A DNA stretch of 64,000 nucleotides from contig CAYQVB010000003.1 of NCBI GenBank assembly GCA_964420925.1, forward strand, positions 58,282 through 122,281, given 5' to 3'. Under the pieces are notes generated by a model. That model searched no databases. It saw only the letters and a list, made by a program, of their open reading frames with translations, and was not told where the DNA came from. The stretch is from JAJEAD01 sp964420925 (lineage in GTDB: Bacteria > Pseudomonadota > Gammaproteobacteria > HK1). Positions 34,262-42,575 of the stretch are shown here, piece after piece. Made by a program: the position numbers and the translations under genes. Each line of letters starts with the position of its first letter. The first letter of the stretch is position 1.

Positions 34262-35716
34262 ATGCGCCGCCTCCGCAACGCCAAGATCATCGCCACCCTC
34301 GGACCCGCGAGTTCGAGCGCGGCGGCGATACGCGATCTCTTCGTCGCCGGGGCGGACGTGTTTCGCCTGAACTTCAGCCACGGCACCCTCGAGGAGCATC
34401 GCGCACGACTGGAAATCATCCGCCGCCTGGAGAAGCAGACCGGCCGTCCGGTCGCCGCCCTGCTCGACCTCCAGGGCCCGAAGCTGCGCATCGGCCGCTT
34501 CCAGCCGGGAAGCGCGCGCCTCCGGGAAGGAAGCACCTTTCGTCTCGACCTCGACGAGGCCCCCGGCGACGAGCGGCGGGCGCCGCTCCCCCACCGGGAG
34601 GTGTTTGCGGCGCTGCGACCGGGGGTGGAACTGCTTCTCGATGACGGACGCATCCGGCTCGTGGTCAAGACCTCGGGGGCGAACTTTGCCGAGACGCTGG
34701 TGAAGATTGGCGGCTCTCTTTCCAGCAACAAGGGCGTCAACGTGCCCGACGTGGTGCTCCCCCTCTCGCCTTTCACGGACAAGGACGAGCGCGACCTCCG
34801 CGCGGGCCTCGAGCTCGGCATCGACTGGGTCGCCCCCTCCTTCATCCAGCGCCCGCAGGACGTGCTGGAGCTGCGCCGGCGCCTCGACGGACGCGCGGCA
34901 ATCATGGTCAAGCTCGAGAAGCCGGCCGCGGTGGAGCGTCTGGAGGAGATCGTCGATCTCGCCGACGCGGTGATGGTCGCCCGGGGGGATCTCGGGGTAG
35001 AGCTCCCGCCCGAGCGGGTGCCGAGCGTGCAGAAGTCCATCGTGCGCGAATGCCGCGCCGCCGGACGTCCGGTGGTGGTCGCCACGCAGATGCTGGAGTC
35101 CATGATCGAAGCGCCGGTGCCGACCCGGGCCGAGGCCTCCGATGTGGCGTCCGCCGTCTACGATGGCGTCGATGCGGTCATGCTCTCGGGCGAGACCGCG
35201 GTGGGAAGATACCCGGTGGAAGCCGTGGCCATCATGGACCGCATCATCCGCCACGTGGAACGCGATCCCCACTACCGCCAGGTCATGGACGCAGACCTTC
35301 CCGCTCCCCAGGCCACCACTGCGGATGCGATCTGCGCGGCCACCCGCCGGATCGCCGAGACCATGCCGGTCGCGGCGACCGTGACCTACACCAGCTCGGG
35401 ATTCAGCGCGCTGCGTGCGGCGCGGGAACGCCCCAAGGCGCCGATCCTCAGCCTGACGCCCAACCTGTCCACCGCACGGCGCCTCTCCGTCGTGTGGGGA
35501 GTGCACGCCCTGCAGAGCGACGATCCCCGCCTGGTGCAGCAGATGGTCGATGACGCGTGCCGCGCCGCGTTGAAGGAGGGGTTTGCCGACGTCGACGATC
35601 CGGTGGTCATCGTGGCGGGCCTGCCCTTCGGTCGTTCCGGCACCACCAACATGATCCGGGTGGCGCGCATTCCCGATCCGAGCGAGGCCGGCGCCGCCCG
35701 CCCCGCAAAGAACTGA
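34262..35716 (+). CDS. pyk: Pyruvate kinase
   Basis: Converts phosphoenolpyruvate and ADP to pyruvate and ATP. The 484-residue protein shows NAKIIATLGPASS at the N-terminus, NFSHGTLEEH, the catalytic IMVKLEKPAAVERL, metal-site VMVARGDLGVELP and the ATQMLESMI helix. The C-terminal domain is complete. ATG 34262. It is followed directly by the mobile module, so its 3' side marks one limit of an insertion. Confidence 0.97.
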   Translation: MRRLRNAKIIATLGPASSSAAAIRDLFVAGADVFRLNFSHGTLEEHRARLEIIRRLEKQTGRPVAALLDLQGPKLRIGRFQPGSARLREGSTFRLDLDEAPGDERRAPLPHREVFAALRPGVELLLDDGRIRLVVKTSGANFAETLVKIGGSLSSNKGVNVPDVVLPLSPFTDKDERDLRAGLELGIDWVAPSFIQRPQDVLELRRRLDGRAAIMVKLEKPAAVERLEEIVDLADAVMVARGDLGVELPPERVPSVQKSIVRECRAAGRPVVVATQMLESMIEAPVPTRAEASDVASAVYDGVDAVMLSGETAVGRYPVEAVAIMDRIIRHVERDPHYRQVMDADLPAPQATTADAICAATRRIAETMPVAATVTYTSSGFSALRAARERPKAPILSLTPNLSTARRLSVVWGVHALQSDDPRLVQQMVDDACRAALKEGFADVDDPVVIVAGLPFGRSGTTNMIRVARIPDPSEAGAARPAKN

Positions 35717-36168
35717 CTCTCCGCAGAGAGGGAAGATCCTCCGGCCCCGCATCGGTGTGACACCAAACGAGGAAGACTTGGATATCCACAACCCTCTCTA
35801 CAGTCACACGCTCTCCTGTCAGGAGTCTTTACATTACAGTCAGTTAGCGTACAAGTCAACCGACCGACTGCCACAGGTACACACCACATCGGGATGCACA
35901 CCACAAGACGAGAGTTGCATTCGGGGAACCGAACTGAAACCGTGCTGTGCATGGGGCTCCCATGATGTGGTCTCCATTTAAGCCAATATCTACAGAAGGT
36001 TAGAAAACCACAAAACCTATACAGACGTATTTTCCAGAACCCCCTGGCCTATAGGCAAACCTCAGGGTATTCTCTCCCTCCAATTCTGCCTTGCAAGCTC
36101 CCGAAACCGATATCTTGTATTGGATTCGTGGACTCGCAGTCCGGCCGGACCGACGAGAGGAGCAACCC
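35717..36168. other. A/T-richer leader of the mobilization module with candidate oriT
   Basis: 452 bases without a supported gene, distinctly richer in A/T than either neighbour. Visible elements are a 13-bp palindrome CTCCTG-T-CAGGAG (35814-35826), a 17-bp-period direct repeat of CACACCACA (35881-35889 and 35898-35906), a GCCTATAGGC palindrome (36047-36056) and an operator-like palindrome pair at 36130-36150. Repeats, an A/T bias and a CTATAG core next to relaxosome genes are what an origin of transfer looks like; the assignment is inference. Confidence 0.5.
36130..36150. promoter_or_regulatory. Overlapping palindromes upstream of the small DNA-binding gene operon
   Basis: GGACT-CGC-AGTCC (36130-36142) overlaps a perfect 12-bp palindrome GTCCGGCCGGAC (36139-36150). 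They lie 18 bases before the first gene of three ribbon-helix-helix-like proteins, the position expected of an autoregulatory operator. Confidence 0.5.
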
Positions 36169-36492
36169 ATGAGCACGAGGGAAGAGCGCCGCCGCCAGCG
36201 CGCGGTAATGGCCACCGACAGCGAGTGGCGGCTGGTGCGCGAGCGTGCGGCCGCGGCCGGGATGGACGTCTCGCGCTTCGTCGTCGAGCGCCTGGCCGCG
36301 CCCGCTCCCGAGCGCGACCCGTCGGTGCAGCTCGAGGCCCTGGTCTCGGCCGCCGGGCGCATCGAGCGCGGCGTGATGGTGCTCCACGAGGCGGAGCGCC
36401 AGCGGGTGCAAGACCATACCGAGCCCGGGACCTGGGAGGCGCTGGTGCGTCGCGCCGAGGCGCGGGTCGACCTGGACGAGGCGCTCGGGTGA
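36169..36492 (+). CDS. Small ribbon-helix-helix-like relaxosome accessory protein 1
   Basis: A 107-residue protein with an N-terminal basic stretch (MSTREERRRQRAVM) and a DSEWRLVRERAAAAGMDVSRFVVERL segment that fits the MobC/TraY-type DNA-binding fold. The ATG at 36169 follows GAGAGGAG. Its two downstream neighbours show the same motif, so all three are paralogues. The likely role is binding oriT to help the relaxase, and self-repression. The stop overlaps the next start (GTGA). Confidence 0.75.
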   Translation: MSTREERRRQRAVMATDSEWRLVRERAAAAGMDVSRFVVERLAAPAPERDPSVQLEALVSAAGRIERGVMVLHEAERQRVQDHTEPGTWEALVRRAEARVDLDEALG

Positions 36493-36845
36493 GGGAGGAG
36501 GCACCCCAGGGCCCACGCGCGCGCCAGCGTACCCTGTACTGCTCGGCGCAGGAGCGCGCGGCGATCGAGCGGCGCGCGCGAGCGGCGGGGATGCGGTTCT
36601 CGCCCTTCGTGGTGGCCTGTGCGCTACGGGGTGTGGAAGCGCTCGACGCCGCCGACGCCCCGCGGCTGGCCTTGAGCGAGGCGGAGCAGCGCGCTCTGTT
36701 CGAGCGCGTGGCGCTGCTCGACCGCTGCGCCCGCGCGTTGCTCGAGCGCATCCCGGGCACCGAGATGTCGGCGCTCGGCGCGCTCGCCTTTCTCGTCTCC
36801 GAGGCGCGGGCACGGCGGGGTGACGGCGGGCGGGAGCGCGAGTGA
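36489..36845 (+). CDS. Small ribbon-helix-helix-like relaxosome accessory protein 2
   Basis: A 118-residue protein from GTG 36489, overlapping the preceding TGA. The core AQERAAIERRARAAGMRFSPFVVACAL matches protein 1 in pattern (basic helix, Gly, then Ser-Phe-Val-Val). It is followed by a helical C-terminal part (LSEAEQRALFERVALLDRCAR). Same presumed role in DNA binding at the transfer origin. Its stop overlaps the third gene's start, so the operon is tightly coupled. Confidence 0.72.
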   Translation: MREEAPQGPRARQRTLYCSAQERAAIERRARAAGMRFSPFVVACALRGVEALDAADAPRLALSEAEQRALFERVALLDRCARALLERIPGTEMSALGALAFLVSEARARRGDGGRERE

Positions 36846-37288
36846 GTCGGCGCCGCCGTGCGCTGTCGCGCGTGTACTCGCTGTCGTGCACCGATGCGCA
36901 GTGGGAGGCGTTCCGGCGCCTGGCCGCGCGGCGGGGGCTTTCGATTTCGCGGTACCTCGTCGAGTGCGGGCTGCATGGTGACCCACACGCCGGAGCGCCC
37001 GAACCGGCGCCGCGCCTTGCGCTCGAGGAGACCGAGCAGCGCGCGCTCCTGAACGCCGTTGGGCGGATCGCCGAGCGCACCGTGGCGGCGGAGTCGGAAG
37101 AGGCGGTGCTCAGCCGGATCCGCAACGCGCTCGCGCTGCTGGTCGAACTCGCGATGCGCGCCATGGTGCGCGAGGGTCGGGAGGACGAGCTGCGCGCGGT
37201 GCTCACCGAGCTCTTCGGCGAGCGCGCGGCGGCGGCGGCGATGGAACGCATGCGGGCACGAGGCGACCCGCAGCGCCCGCAGCGGTAG
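36842..37288 (+). CDS. Small ribbon-helix-helix-like relaxosome accessory protein 3
   Basis: A 148-residue protein from GTG 36842. The DNA-binding-like core is DAQWEAFRRLAARRGLSISRYLVECGL, again the same pattern as in the two upstream proteins. A longer helical C-terminal half follows (IRNALALLVELAMRAMVREG), which may be an oligomerisation or relaxase-contact domain. It converges on the relaxase gene, with 19 bases between the stops. Confidence 0.72.
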   Translation: MSRRRRALSRVYSLSCTDAQWEAFRRLAARRGLSISRYLVECGLHGDPHAGAPEPAPRLALEETEQRALLNAVGRIAERTVAAESEEAVLSRIRNALALLVELAMRAMVREGREDELRAVLTELFGERAAAAAMERMRARGDPQRPQR

Positions 37289-37307
37289 GGTCCGGGGCGC
37301 TCGGGCG

Positions 37308-40300
37308 TCACATCGAGAGTCCGCGGCTGCGGGTGCGCTGGCGTTCGCGCATGTGCGGCCTCGCGCGCTCGCTCTCCTCGGACGTGTCGGCGGCGAGCGC
37401 GGCGCTGAGCGCTCGGAAGCTGTGCCGGATGCGCTCCTCGGCGCCCGGCTGGCGCTCGAGGCGCTCGGCGTAGAGGCGCCGGGACCCGAGCACCTGGCGG
37501 CAGTCGGCGAGCGCGCGCCGGGCGCGCCTGCGCCACTCGAGCCGCTCGCGTTCGTGCGCCTGGAACGCCTCGTCCCACGCGGGGGGCTCGGGTCCGCGCC
37601 TCTCGTGCTCCTGGAGCGAGGCTTGCGCGGCGCGGAGCACGTGGTCGATGACCAGATCGGCCACCCCGCGCCGGGCGCGGGTCGCCGCATCGAGCACCGG
37701 CACCTTCTCGGGAATCGCAATCTTCGGCAGCGGCTTCGGAGCGACCGTGAACTGCTCGCCGATGGCCTGGAGTGCGGAGAGCCCCTGGCCTCGCGCGGTC
37801 TCGAGCAACTCGATGAGCGCCTCGCGGTCGTCGGTCAAGAGCACCACGCGGTCGCGCGCGCGGGTGAGCTCGACGTAGAAGGCGGCCTGGTCGGCGACTG
37901 CGCCGCGGTAGGTATCCAGCACCCCGATGACGCGCTCGCAGGTCATGCCTTGCGCGCCGTGGACGGTGGAGGCATACGCATGGTCGAGGTGATGGAGCTG
38001 GGGATCGGTGCGGCGAAGCGACAGGATGCTCCCGTCGCGAAGGCGCAGGCGCACGTTGACCCGGCCGATGGCGAGCACCTCGGCGCGCTCGCCGTTGACG
38101 AGCCCGCGCTGGGGGTCGTTGCGCGTCCAGCGCACCCGGTCGCCAGCGCGGATCACCATCGGCTCGGTCTCGTAGAGCTCGAGGCGGTAGCGGATGTAGC
38201 CCGAGGGGCGGATCCGCCGCTCCCGGCCGTCGGGGTGGGTGAGGCGCACGGTGTCCTCGTCGACCTCGCGCACGCGGCAGGCGTCGCCGGCTCGCGCGCG
38301 CACGCCGTAGACGTCGTGGTGGAACACCGCCATGTCGCCGGGGCGGTAGTGTGCGGCCTCGCCCTTCTGCGCGCGGGTGAGATGCAGGTTCACGTAGCGT
38401 TCGAGCTCGAGCGCAGGTCCCTGGAGCACGCCCTCCCGGGCGAGTCCGTAGCGCACCGCCTCGTTGATGTCGGCGCGCAGCTCATGGGTGGGTGCGAGGA
38501 GGGCCGTGCCCTCGCGAAGGTCCGGGGCGAGGTCGAGCCAGAGCGCGGCGGCGGTCTCGCCGAGCAGATCCGCCTCGGTCTCGAGCACGCCGTTGCCGAG
38601 CTCCTCCACCGCGAGCCGCGGCGCACCGGCGAGCAGGTGGAGCACTGCGCACCGGAGGCTCTCGTCGCGCTGGCGCAGCACCGCGTCCATGCGCGCGGTG
38701 GGCATCCCGGCATCCTGGAGCAACGCGAAGGGCTGGCCGGCCTCGACCGCGCGAAGCTGCCGGCGGTCGCCGACGAGCGCGAGGCGTGCGACCTGCGCCT
38801 GCTCGGCGATGCGCACCAGCGCGCGCATCTGCGTGGTACCCACCATGGAGGCTTCGTCGAGCACGAGGAGGGCTCCGCCCAAGCGCCGACGGACTTCCTC
38901 CATCGTCTCCGGTGCCGCAATGCCGTCGCCCACGTCGCGGTAGCGCGTGAGAAAGCCCTGGAGCGTGCGCGCAGGGATACCGGCCTCGGCGCCGAGCACC
39001 CGCGCGGCGGCCGCCGAGGGGGCGAGCCCCACCACCGCGCGCTCATCCGCAAGGGCGGCCACCGTGCGCAGCATCGTGGTCTTGCCGCTTCCCGCGTGGC
39101 CCTGCACCCCGACCGTGCGGTGCGGCGAGAGCAGAAGGGTGCACACGGCGTCACGTTGGCCCGCGTTGAGCCCGACACGCCCGAGCGCCGCCTTCACCCG
39201 CGCCTCGGGAACCAGCGCCTCGCCTGCATCGAGGCTTGCGCGCAGTCGAGTGATGAGCTCACGCTCCGCCGCGCGCGCCCGATCGGTCACGAAGGCGCGG
39301 TCGGCACGGCGCACGGTGGTCTCGATGAGGTGCCCGTCGCGGCGCAATCGGAACAGCGCATGGTCGAGGTCGTGCAGCGAATACCGGCCTGCGCCGTGTG
39401 CGAGCGCAAAGGCCCGGATGTCGTTCGCAGGCAGCACGGTGCGCCGCTCCTCGAGGTGCTCCACCGCGCGGCGCGCCACCGAGAGCGCCGAGGGGGGGTG
39501 CAGGGGAGGCATGCGGCGCGAGGCGCCGTCTCTCCCCCGCGCCGCCTCGCCGCTGCGTGCGGGCCCGAGCTCTCGCGCTCGCGCCTGCCACGCGCCGACG
39601 AGCACCCGACGGTTGGGCTCCGCCTTGCACCGGCGGGTGTGGAGCGCGGCCTGCTGCGCGCGGGCCGGGGTATAGGCCCAGCCCCGGTCGCGCAGGTACG
39701 CGAGCAAGTCCCGGCGCCGTGTGGAGAAGGCATCGAGCAGGGCGCGCGCGTAGCCCGCAATCTCGAATCCGGGCACCCTCCCGATGAGCGAGGGCACGGT
39801 GGCGTAGCCCAGGCGCTCGAGCCGCGCGCGCAGCTCGTGGCGGTAGACCGCGCCGATGAGCTGCTTGGAGCGCTCAATGGCGGTGAAGTCGGCACTGCGC
39901 CACGCGCCCGCGCGGTTGCGCGTCACATTGGCTATCACGGCGTGGGTGTGGAGCTGGGGGTCGAGGTTGCGGCTCGCCACGTGCCGGAACGTGGCCGCCA
40001 CCAGACCATGGGCCCTCGTTCTGGGTCTGCGGCCGGTGGCCGGATCGTAGCCCCGGGTCTCGAGCAGCTCGAACTCGATGAAGTCGAGCGTCGCGCGCAC
40101 CGCCTCGTCGTGCGCGCGCACCACCCGCGCGCCGGTGCGCGGCCGCGCGTAGACGAGCGCCTCCAGGGACACCGACTTCGGCGCGCTGAAGGTCACGTCC
40201 ACCCCGGGGCGGTGCTGGTGCGCACCGTCGCGCAGACGTCCCAATCGAATGCCCGTGCCCGGCACGTGACCCGCCAGCAGCGCCTCGAAGCGCTTCGGCT

Positions 40301-40454
40301 TGACCGGGCCGCGCAAGCCCAGCACGGCGGCCCCCTTGCCGTGCCAGGCACTCGCCTTGCGGTGCTCCGGGTCGCCGCGCGCATAGTACCCGTCGGCCTC
40401 GAAGTAGTGCACCGTCGAGGCCGCCGCGCTCAGCCGGGTGACGGTGGCGACCAT
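37308..40454 (-). CDS. MobF-family conjugative relaxase-helicase (TraI/TrwC type)
   Basis: A complete 1048-residue relaxase. The N-terminal domain has the catalytic Tyr pair in VHYFEADGYYARGDPEHR and the three-His metal site LDPQLHTHAVIANVTRN. A superfamily I helicase follows: Walker A GVQGHAGSGKTTMLRTVAAL near residue 455, DEASMVGTTQMRALV, and motif VI region STVHGAQGMTCERVIGV. It would nick oriT and unwind the strand for transfer. ATG 40454. No coupling protein or secretion system is encoded nearby, so it would depend on a helper element. All catalytic motifs look intact. Confidence 0.95.
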   Translation of the reverse strand: MVATVTRLSAAASTVHYFEADGYYARGDPEHRKASAWHGKGAAVLGLRGPVKPKRFEALLAGHVPGTGIRLGRLRDGAHQHRPGVDVTFSAPKSVSLEALVYARPRTGARVVRAHDEAVRATLDFIEFELLETRGYDPATGRRPRTRAHGLVAATFRHVASRNLDPQLHTHAVIANVTRNRAGAWRSADFTAIERSKQLIGAVYRHELRARLERLGYATVPSLIGRVPGFEIAGYARALLDAFSTRRRDLLAYLRDRGWAYTPARAQQAALHTRRCKAEPNRRVLVGAWQARARELGPARSGEAARGRDGASRRMPPLHPPSALSVARRAVEHLEERRTVLPANDIRAFALAHGAGRYSLHDLDHALFRLRRDGHLIETTVRRADRAFVTDRARAAERELITRLRASLDAGEALVPEARVKAALGRVGLNAGQRDAVCTLLLSPHRTVGVQGHAGSGKTTMLRTVAALADERAVVGLAPSAAAARVLGAEAGIPARTLQGFLTRYRDVGDGIAAPETMEEVRRRLGGALLVLDEASMVGTTQMRALVRIAEQAQVARLALVGDRRQLRAVEAGQPFALLQDAGMPTARMDAVLRQRDESLRCAVLHLLAGAPRLAVEELGNGVLETEADLLGETAAALWLDLAPDLREGTALLAPTHELRADINEAVRYGLAREGVLQGPALELERYVNLHLTRAQKGEAAHYRPGDMAVFHHDVYGVRARAGDACRVREVDEDTVRLTHPDGRERRIRPSGYIRYRLELYETEPMVIRAGDRVRWTRNDPQRGLVNGERAEVLAIGRVNVRLRLRDGSILSLRRTDPQLHHLDHAYASTVHGAQGMTCERVIGVLDTYRGAVADQAAFYVELTRARDRVVLLTDDREALIELLETARGQGLSALQAIGEQFTVAPKPLPKIAIPEKVPVLDAATRARRGVADLVIDHVLRAAQASLQEHERRGPEPPAWDEAFQAHERERLEWRRRARRALADCRQVLGSRRLYAERLERQPGAEERIRHSFRALSAALAADTSEESERARPHMRERQRTRSRGLSM

Positions 40455-40484
40455 GCGGGCTCCGGCTCCAGGGGCGAGGCCGGC

Positions 40485-41345
40485 CTACTCCTGCTGCGGG
40501 TCCAAAGCCCTAGGCCACCGCGACGGCAGTGGAATCGTCACCTCCTGCGGCGGCTCGACCGCGACGTGGCAGTTGAACGCCTGTTTGTCCACCCGCGCCT
40601 TCGCCGCACAGGCGGCAAGGCGCGGCATGTAGTGCTTCGCAGCGAACGCGCGCCACGCATGGCGAGGGTCACCGAATGTCGCAAAGCCGGTCTCGCGCTG
40701 CACCACCGCCCCGCCCAGAAAGGCGACGGCGGCGGTGGCCACGAGCACCGCGCCCGCAAGCGCCGCATGCCGCCGACGCCTCGTCGCGCGTCGCTCGAGT
40801 TCTCCCTTGAGGGCATCGACCCCGGTGTCGAGCCGCCCGGCCTTCTCCTCCAGCGCGTCCACCACCCGTTGAACGTCCGTCTCGTGCTTGCCCGATGCCT
40901 CGAGCCGCCGCTCAATCGCCCCCGCCTGGTCCTTGAGCGCGCTCGCGCCCTCGGTGAGCAGCCCGGCCGCCGTCGTCACCTGCTGGTCGCGCCTGGCATC
41001 GGGCACCGCCGCCGCGGCGAGCTGCCCGCGGGCCTCCTCTACCGTCTTGTCCAGCCGCGCCTTCGCCCGCTCGAGCGCGACCGTCGCCTCGTCGCTCGCC
41101 TCCGGCAGCGCCTGGAGCACGTCGAGGCGCGCCTTCATCCGTTGCAGACTGTCGAGGATCTGGGCGAGAGTCTTGCCGAGTGTGGCGCTCGCTTCGGCCC
41201 CCGCCGCTGCGGATGGCCCGGGACCGGACGGGGCCGGTTCCCCGTGAGCCCCCGCCCGCTCCCGCCGGCCCACAAGCAGGTCGCGGCCCTCGAGCGCCGG
41301 GCCCCCGGTGCGCCCCCCGCCACCTCTTCGGCTACGCTCCGCCAT
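40485..41345 (-). CDS. Coiled-coil protein with one membrane helix, relaxase-associated
   Basis: A 286-residue protein with a disordered Gly/Pro/Ala-rich start and a long charged helical region (LGKTLAQILDSLQRMKARLD; VQRVVDALEEKAGRLDTG), likely coiled coil. One membrane helix follows (HAALAGAVLVATAAVAFLGG), then a Cys-containing C-terminal segment (LAACAAKARVDKQAFNCHV) facing the periplasm. The arrangement resembles DUF6118-type plasmid proteins, but I am not certain. AGGAGG precedes the ATG at 41345, 30 bases before the relaxase start, so the two are cotranscribed. Confidence 0.8.
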   Translation of the reverse strand: MAERSRRGGGGRTGGPALEGRDLLVGRRERAGAHGEPAPSGPGPSAAAGAEASATLGKTLAQILDSLQRMKARLDVLQALPEASDEATVALERAKARLDKTVEEARGQLAAAAVPDARRDQQVTTAAGLLTEGASALKDQAGAIERRLEASGKHETDVQRVVDALEEKAGRLDTGVDALKGELERRATRRRRHAALAGAVLVATAAVAFLGGAVVQRETGFATFGDPRHAWRAFAAKHYMPRLAACAAKARVDKQAFNCHVAVEPPQEVTIPLPSRWPRALDPQQE

Positions 41346-41763
41346 CAATGCCTCCTGTCCGATTCGATTCCGTGTGCGGATCTCGATCCCCAGCAGGCCG
41401 GACCGCCGGTCACGCCGCAGTGCCGGAGAGTTATCCGCGATTATCCGGCCGCGCGCAACGCCGGACTCCGCGCCTCCCGATCAGCCGAAACCAGTTCGGA
41501 GCAACTTTCCCTGGAGAGGGTCCGGATGCGTACCGCCAGTGAGCAGAACTTCCGTCGCCCTCATCACGCACGAAGGGTCTCTGACCATGGAAACACTCAG
41601 AATCCGGTCCCCCTACTTGAGGCGCTCGACAACGTTCTTGGCCTCGTCGTCTGGAGATCTCGCTCTGAATCCGCCCAATGTCTGTTCGCTCGACAGGACG
41701 GTGAATTCGGTGGTCTACTGAGGGTGAACCGGATACTCATTGAATTCGGAGAATCACCGCGAA
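41346..41763. other. Right flank of the mobilization module
   Basis: 418 bases between the coiled-coil gene and tenA. Features are GGATC-TC-GATCC (41378-41389) and a tandem TTATCCG repeat of 10-bp period (41431-41450) whose TTATCCGCG unit resembles a weak DnaA-type box. A less GC-rich stretch follows, with only fragmentary reading frames. It must hold the promoter for the relaxase operon and the right edge of the element. No direct repeat matching the left flank was found by eye. Confidence 0.45.
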
Positions 41764-42492
41764 GTGATCCACAGTGCGGTACCACCGAGAGTCTGTGCTG
41801 AGGTCGCCTCTGCCTGGCAGTCGCCGGGGAGTCTATGGTCGCGCCTGAAGGCGGCGTGCAACGAGGACTGGAAGTGTTACCTCGCGAATGACTTCATCTG
41901 GCACATTGCGGACGGCAACCTTTCCCCGTCGGCATACCGCCACTTCATCGAGCAGGACTACCTCTACTGCCTCAACTTCTGCCGCGCTTATGCCCTCGCC
42001 GCCGCCAAGTCCCGGAGCGCGGGCGAGCTGCGCCGCTCCCTTTCCCGGGCGGTCGCGATTCTCGACGGCGAGCTCGAACTGCACCGGCGACTGCTGGCCG
42101 ACTGGGGGCTGTCCCTCGACGAGATCGAGACACTGCCCGAGTCCTCCGCGAACATCGCCTACACCCGCTATCTGCTCGACATCGGGGCGAGCGGCGATCT
42201 GCTGGATCTCCACGTGGCCCTCTCGATCTGCGTCGTCGGCTACGCGGAGGTCGGCGCTCTTCTCGTCGGGCACGAACGCACGAGGGTCGAAGGAAACCCT
42301 TACCGATCGTGGATCGAGCAGTACGCGGATCCCGACTTTCAGGCGCTCGCGGACTCCGTGCGCGACCACCTCGATCAGATCGCGGAGGGCCGCCTGACCC
42401 TGCCTCGCTTCGCCGAGCTCGCCCGCATTTTCCGGCAGACTCTGCGCCTGGACATCGGCTTCTGGGACATGGCGTACCGGGAGCAGGTCTGA
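41764..42492 (+). CDS. tenA: TenA-family protein (thiaminase II-like)
   Basis: A 242-residue all-helical protein. TenA enzymes hydrolyse aminopyrimidine thiamine breakdown products. Family features are YLANDFIWHIADGNLSPSAY, the RHFIEQDYLYCLNFCRAYAL helix and the catalytic cysteine in SICVVGYAEVGALLVG. The start is uncertain: GTG 41764 has GGAGA about 11 bases upstream, and a TTG at 41740 is also possible. It adjoins the mobile module's edge. Downstream genes are transport and catabolic, so it could be a TenA-like enzyme of that pathway and not of thiamine salvage. Confidence 0.9.
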   Translation: MIHSAVPPRVCAEVASAWQSPGSLWSRLKAACNEDWKCYLANDFIWHIADGNLSPSAYRHFIEQDYLYCLNFCRAYALAAAKSRSAGELRRSLSRAVAILDGELELHRRLLADWGLSLDEIETLPESSANIAYTRYLLDIGASGDLLDLHVALSICVVGYAEVGALLVGHERTRVEGNPYRSWIEQYADPDFQALADSVRDHLDQIAEGRLTLPRFAELARIFRQTLRLDIGFWDMAYREQV

Positions 42493-42575
42493 GCCGCATC
42501 TCCCGCCGGGACGGGACCCATGAGCGCGCGCACGACGACAGGTCCGGTCTCCTCGCATACCAGATGATATAGCCG

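Noticed and set aside
41587..41724. Small frame beginning METLRIRSPYLRR right of the mobile module
   Set aside because: About 45 codons, no ribosome site and low-complexity composition; it may be random.
37059..41801. A 1580-codon plus-strand reading frame over the relaxase
   Set aside because: It is the antisense shadow of the relaxase and coiled-coil genes; the tail near 41600-41800 reads slightly more protein-like but has no start or family match.
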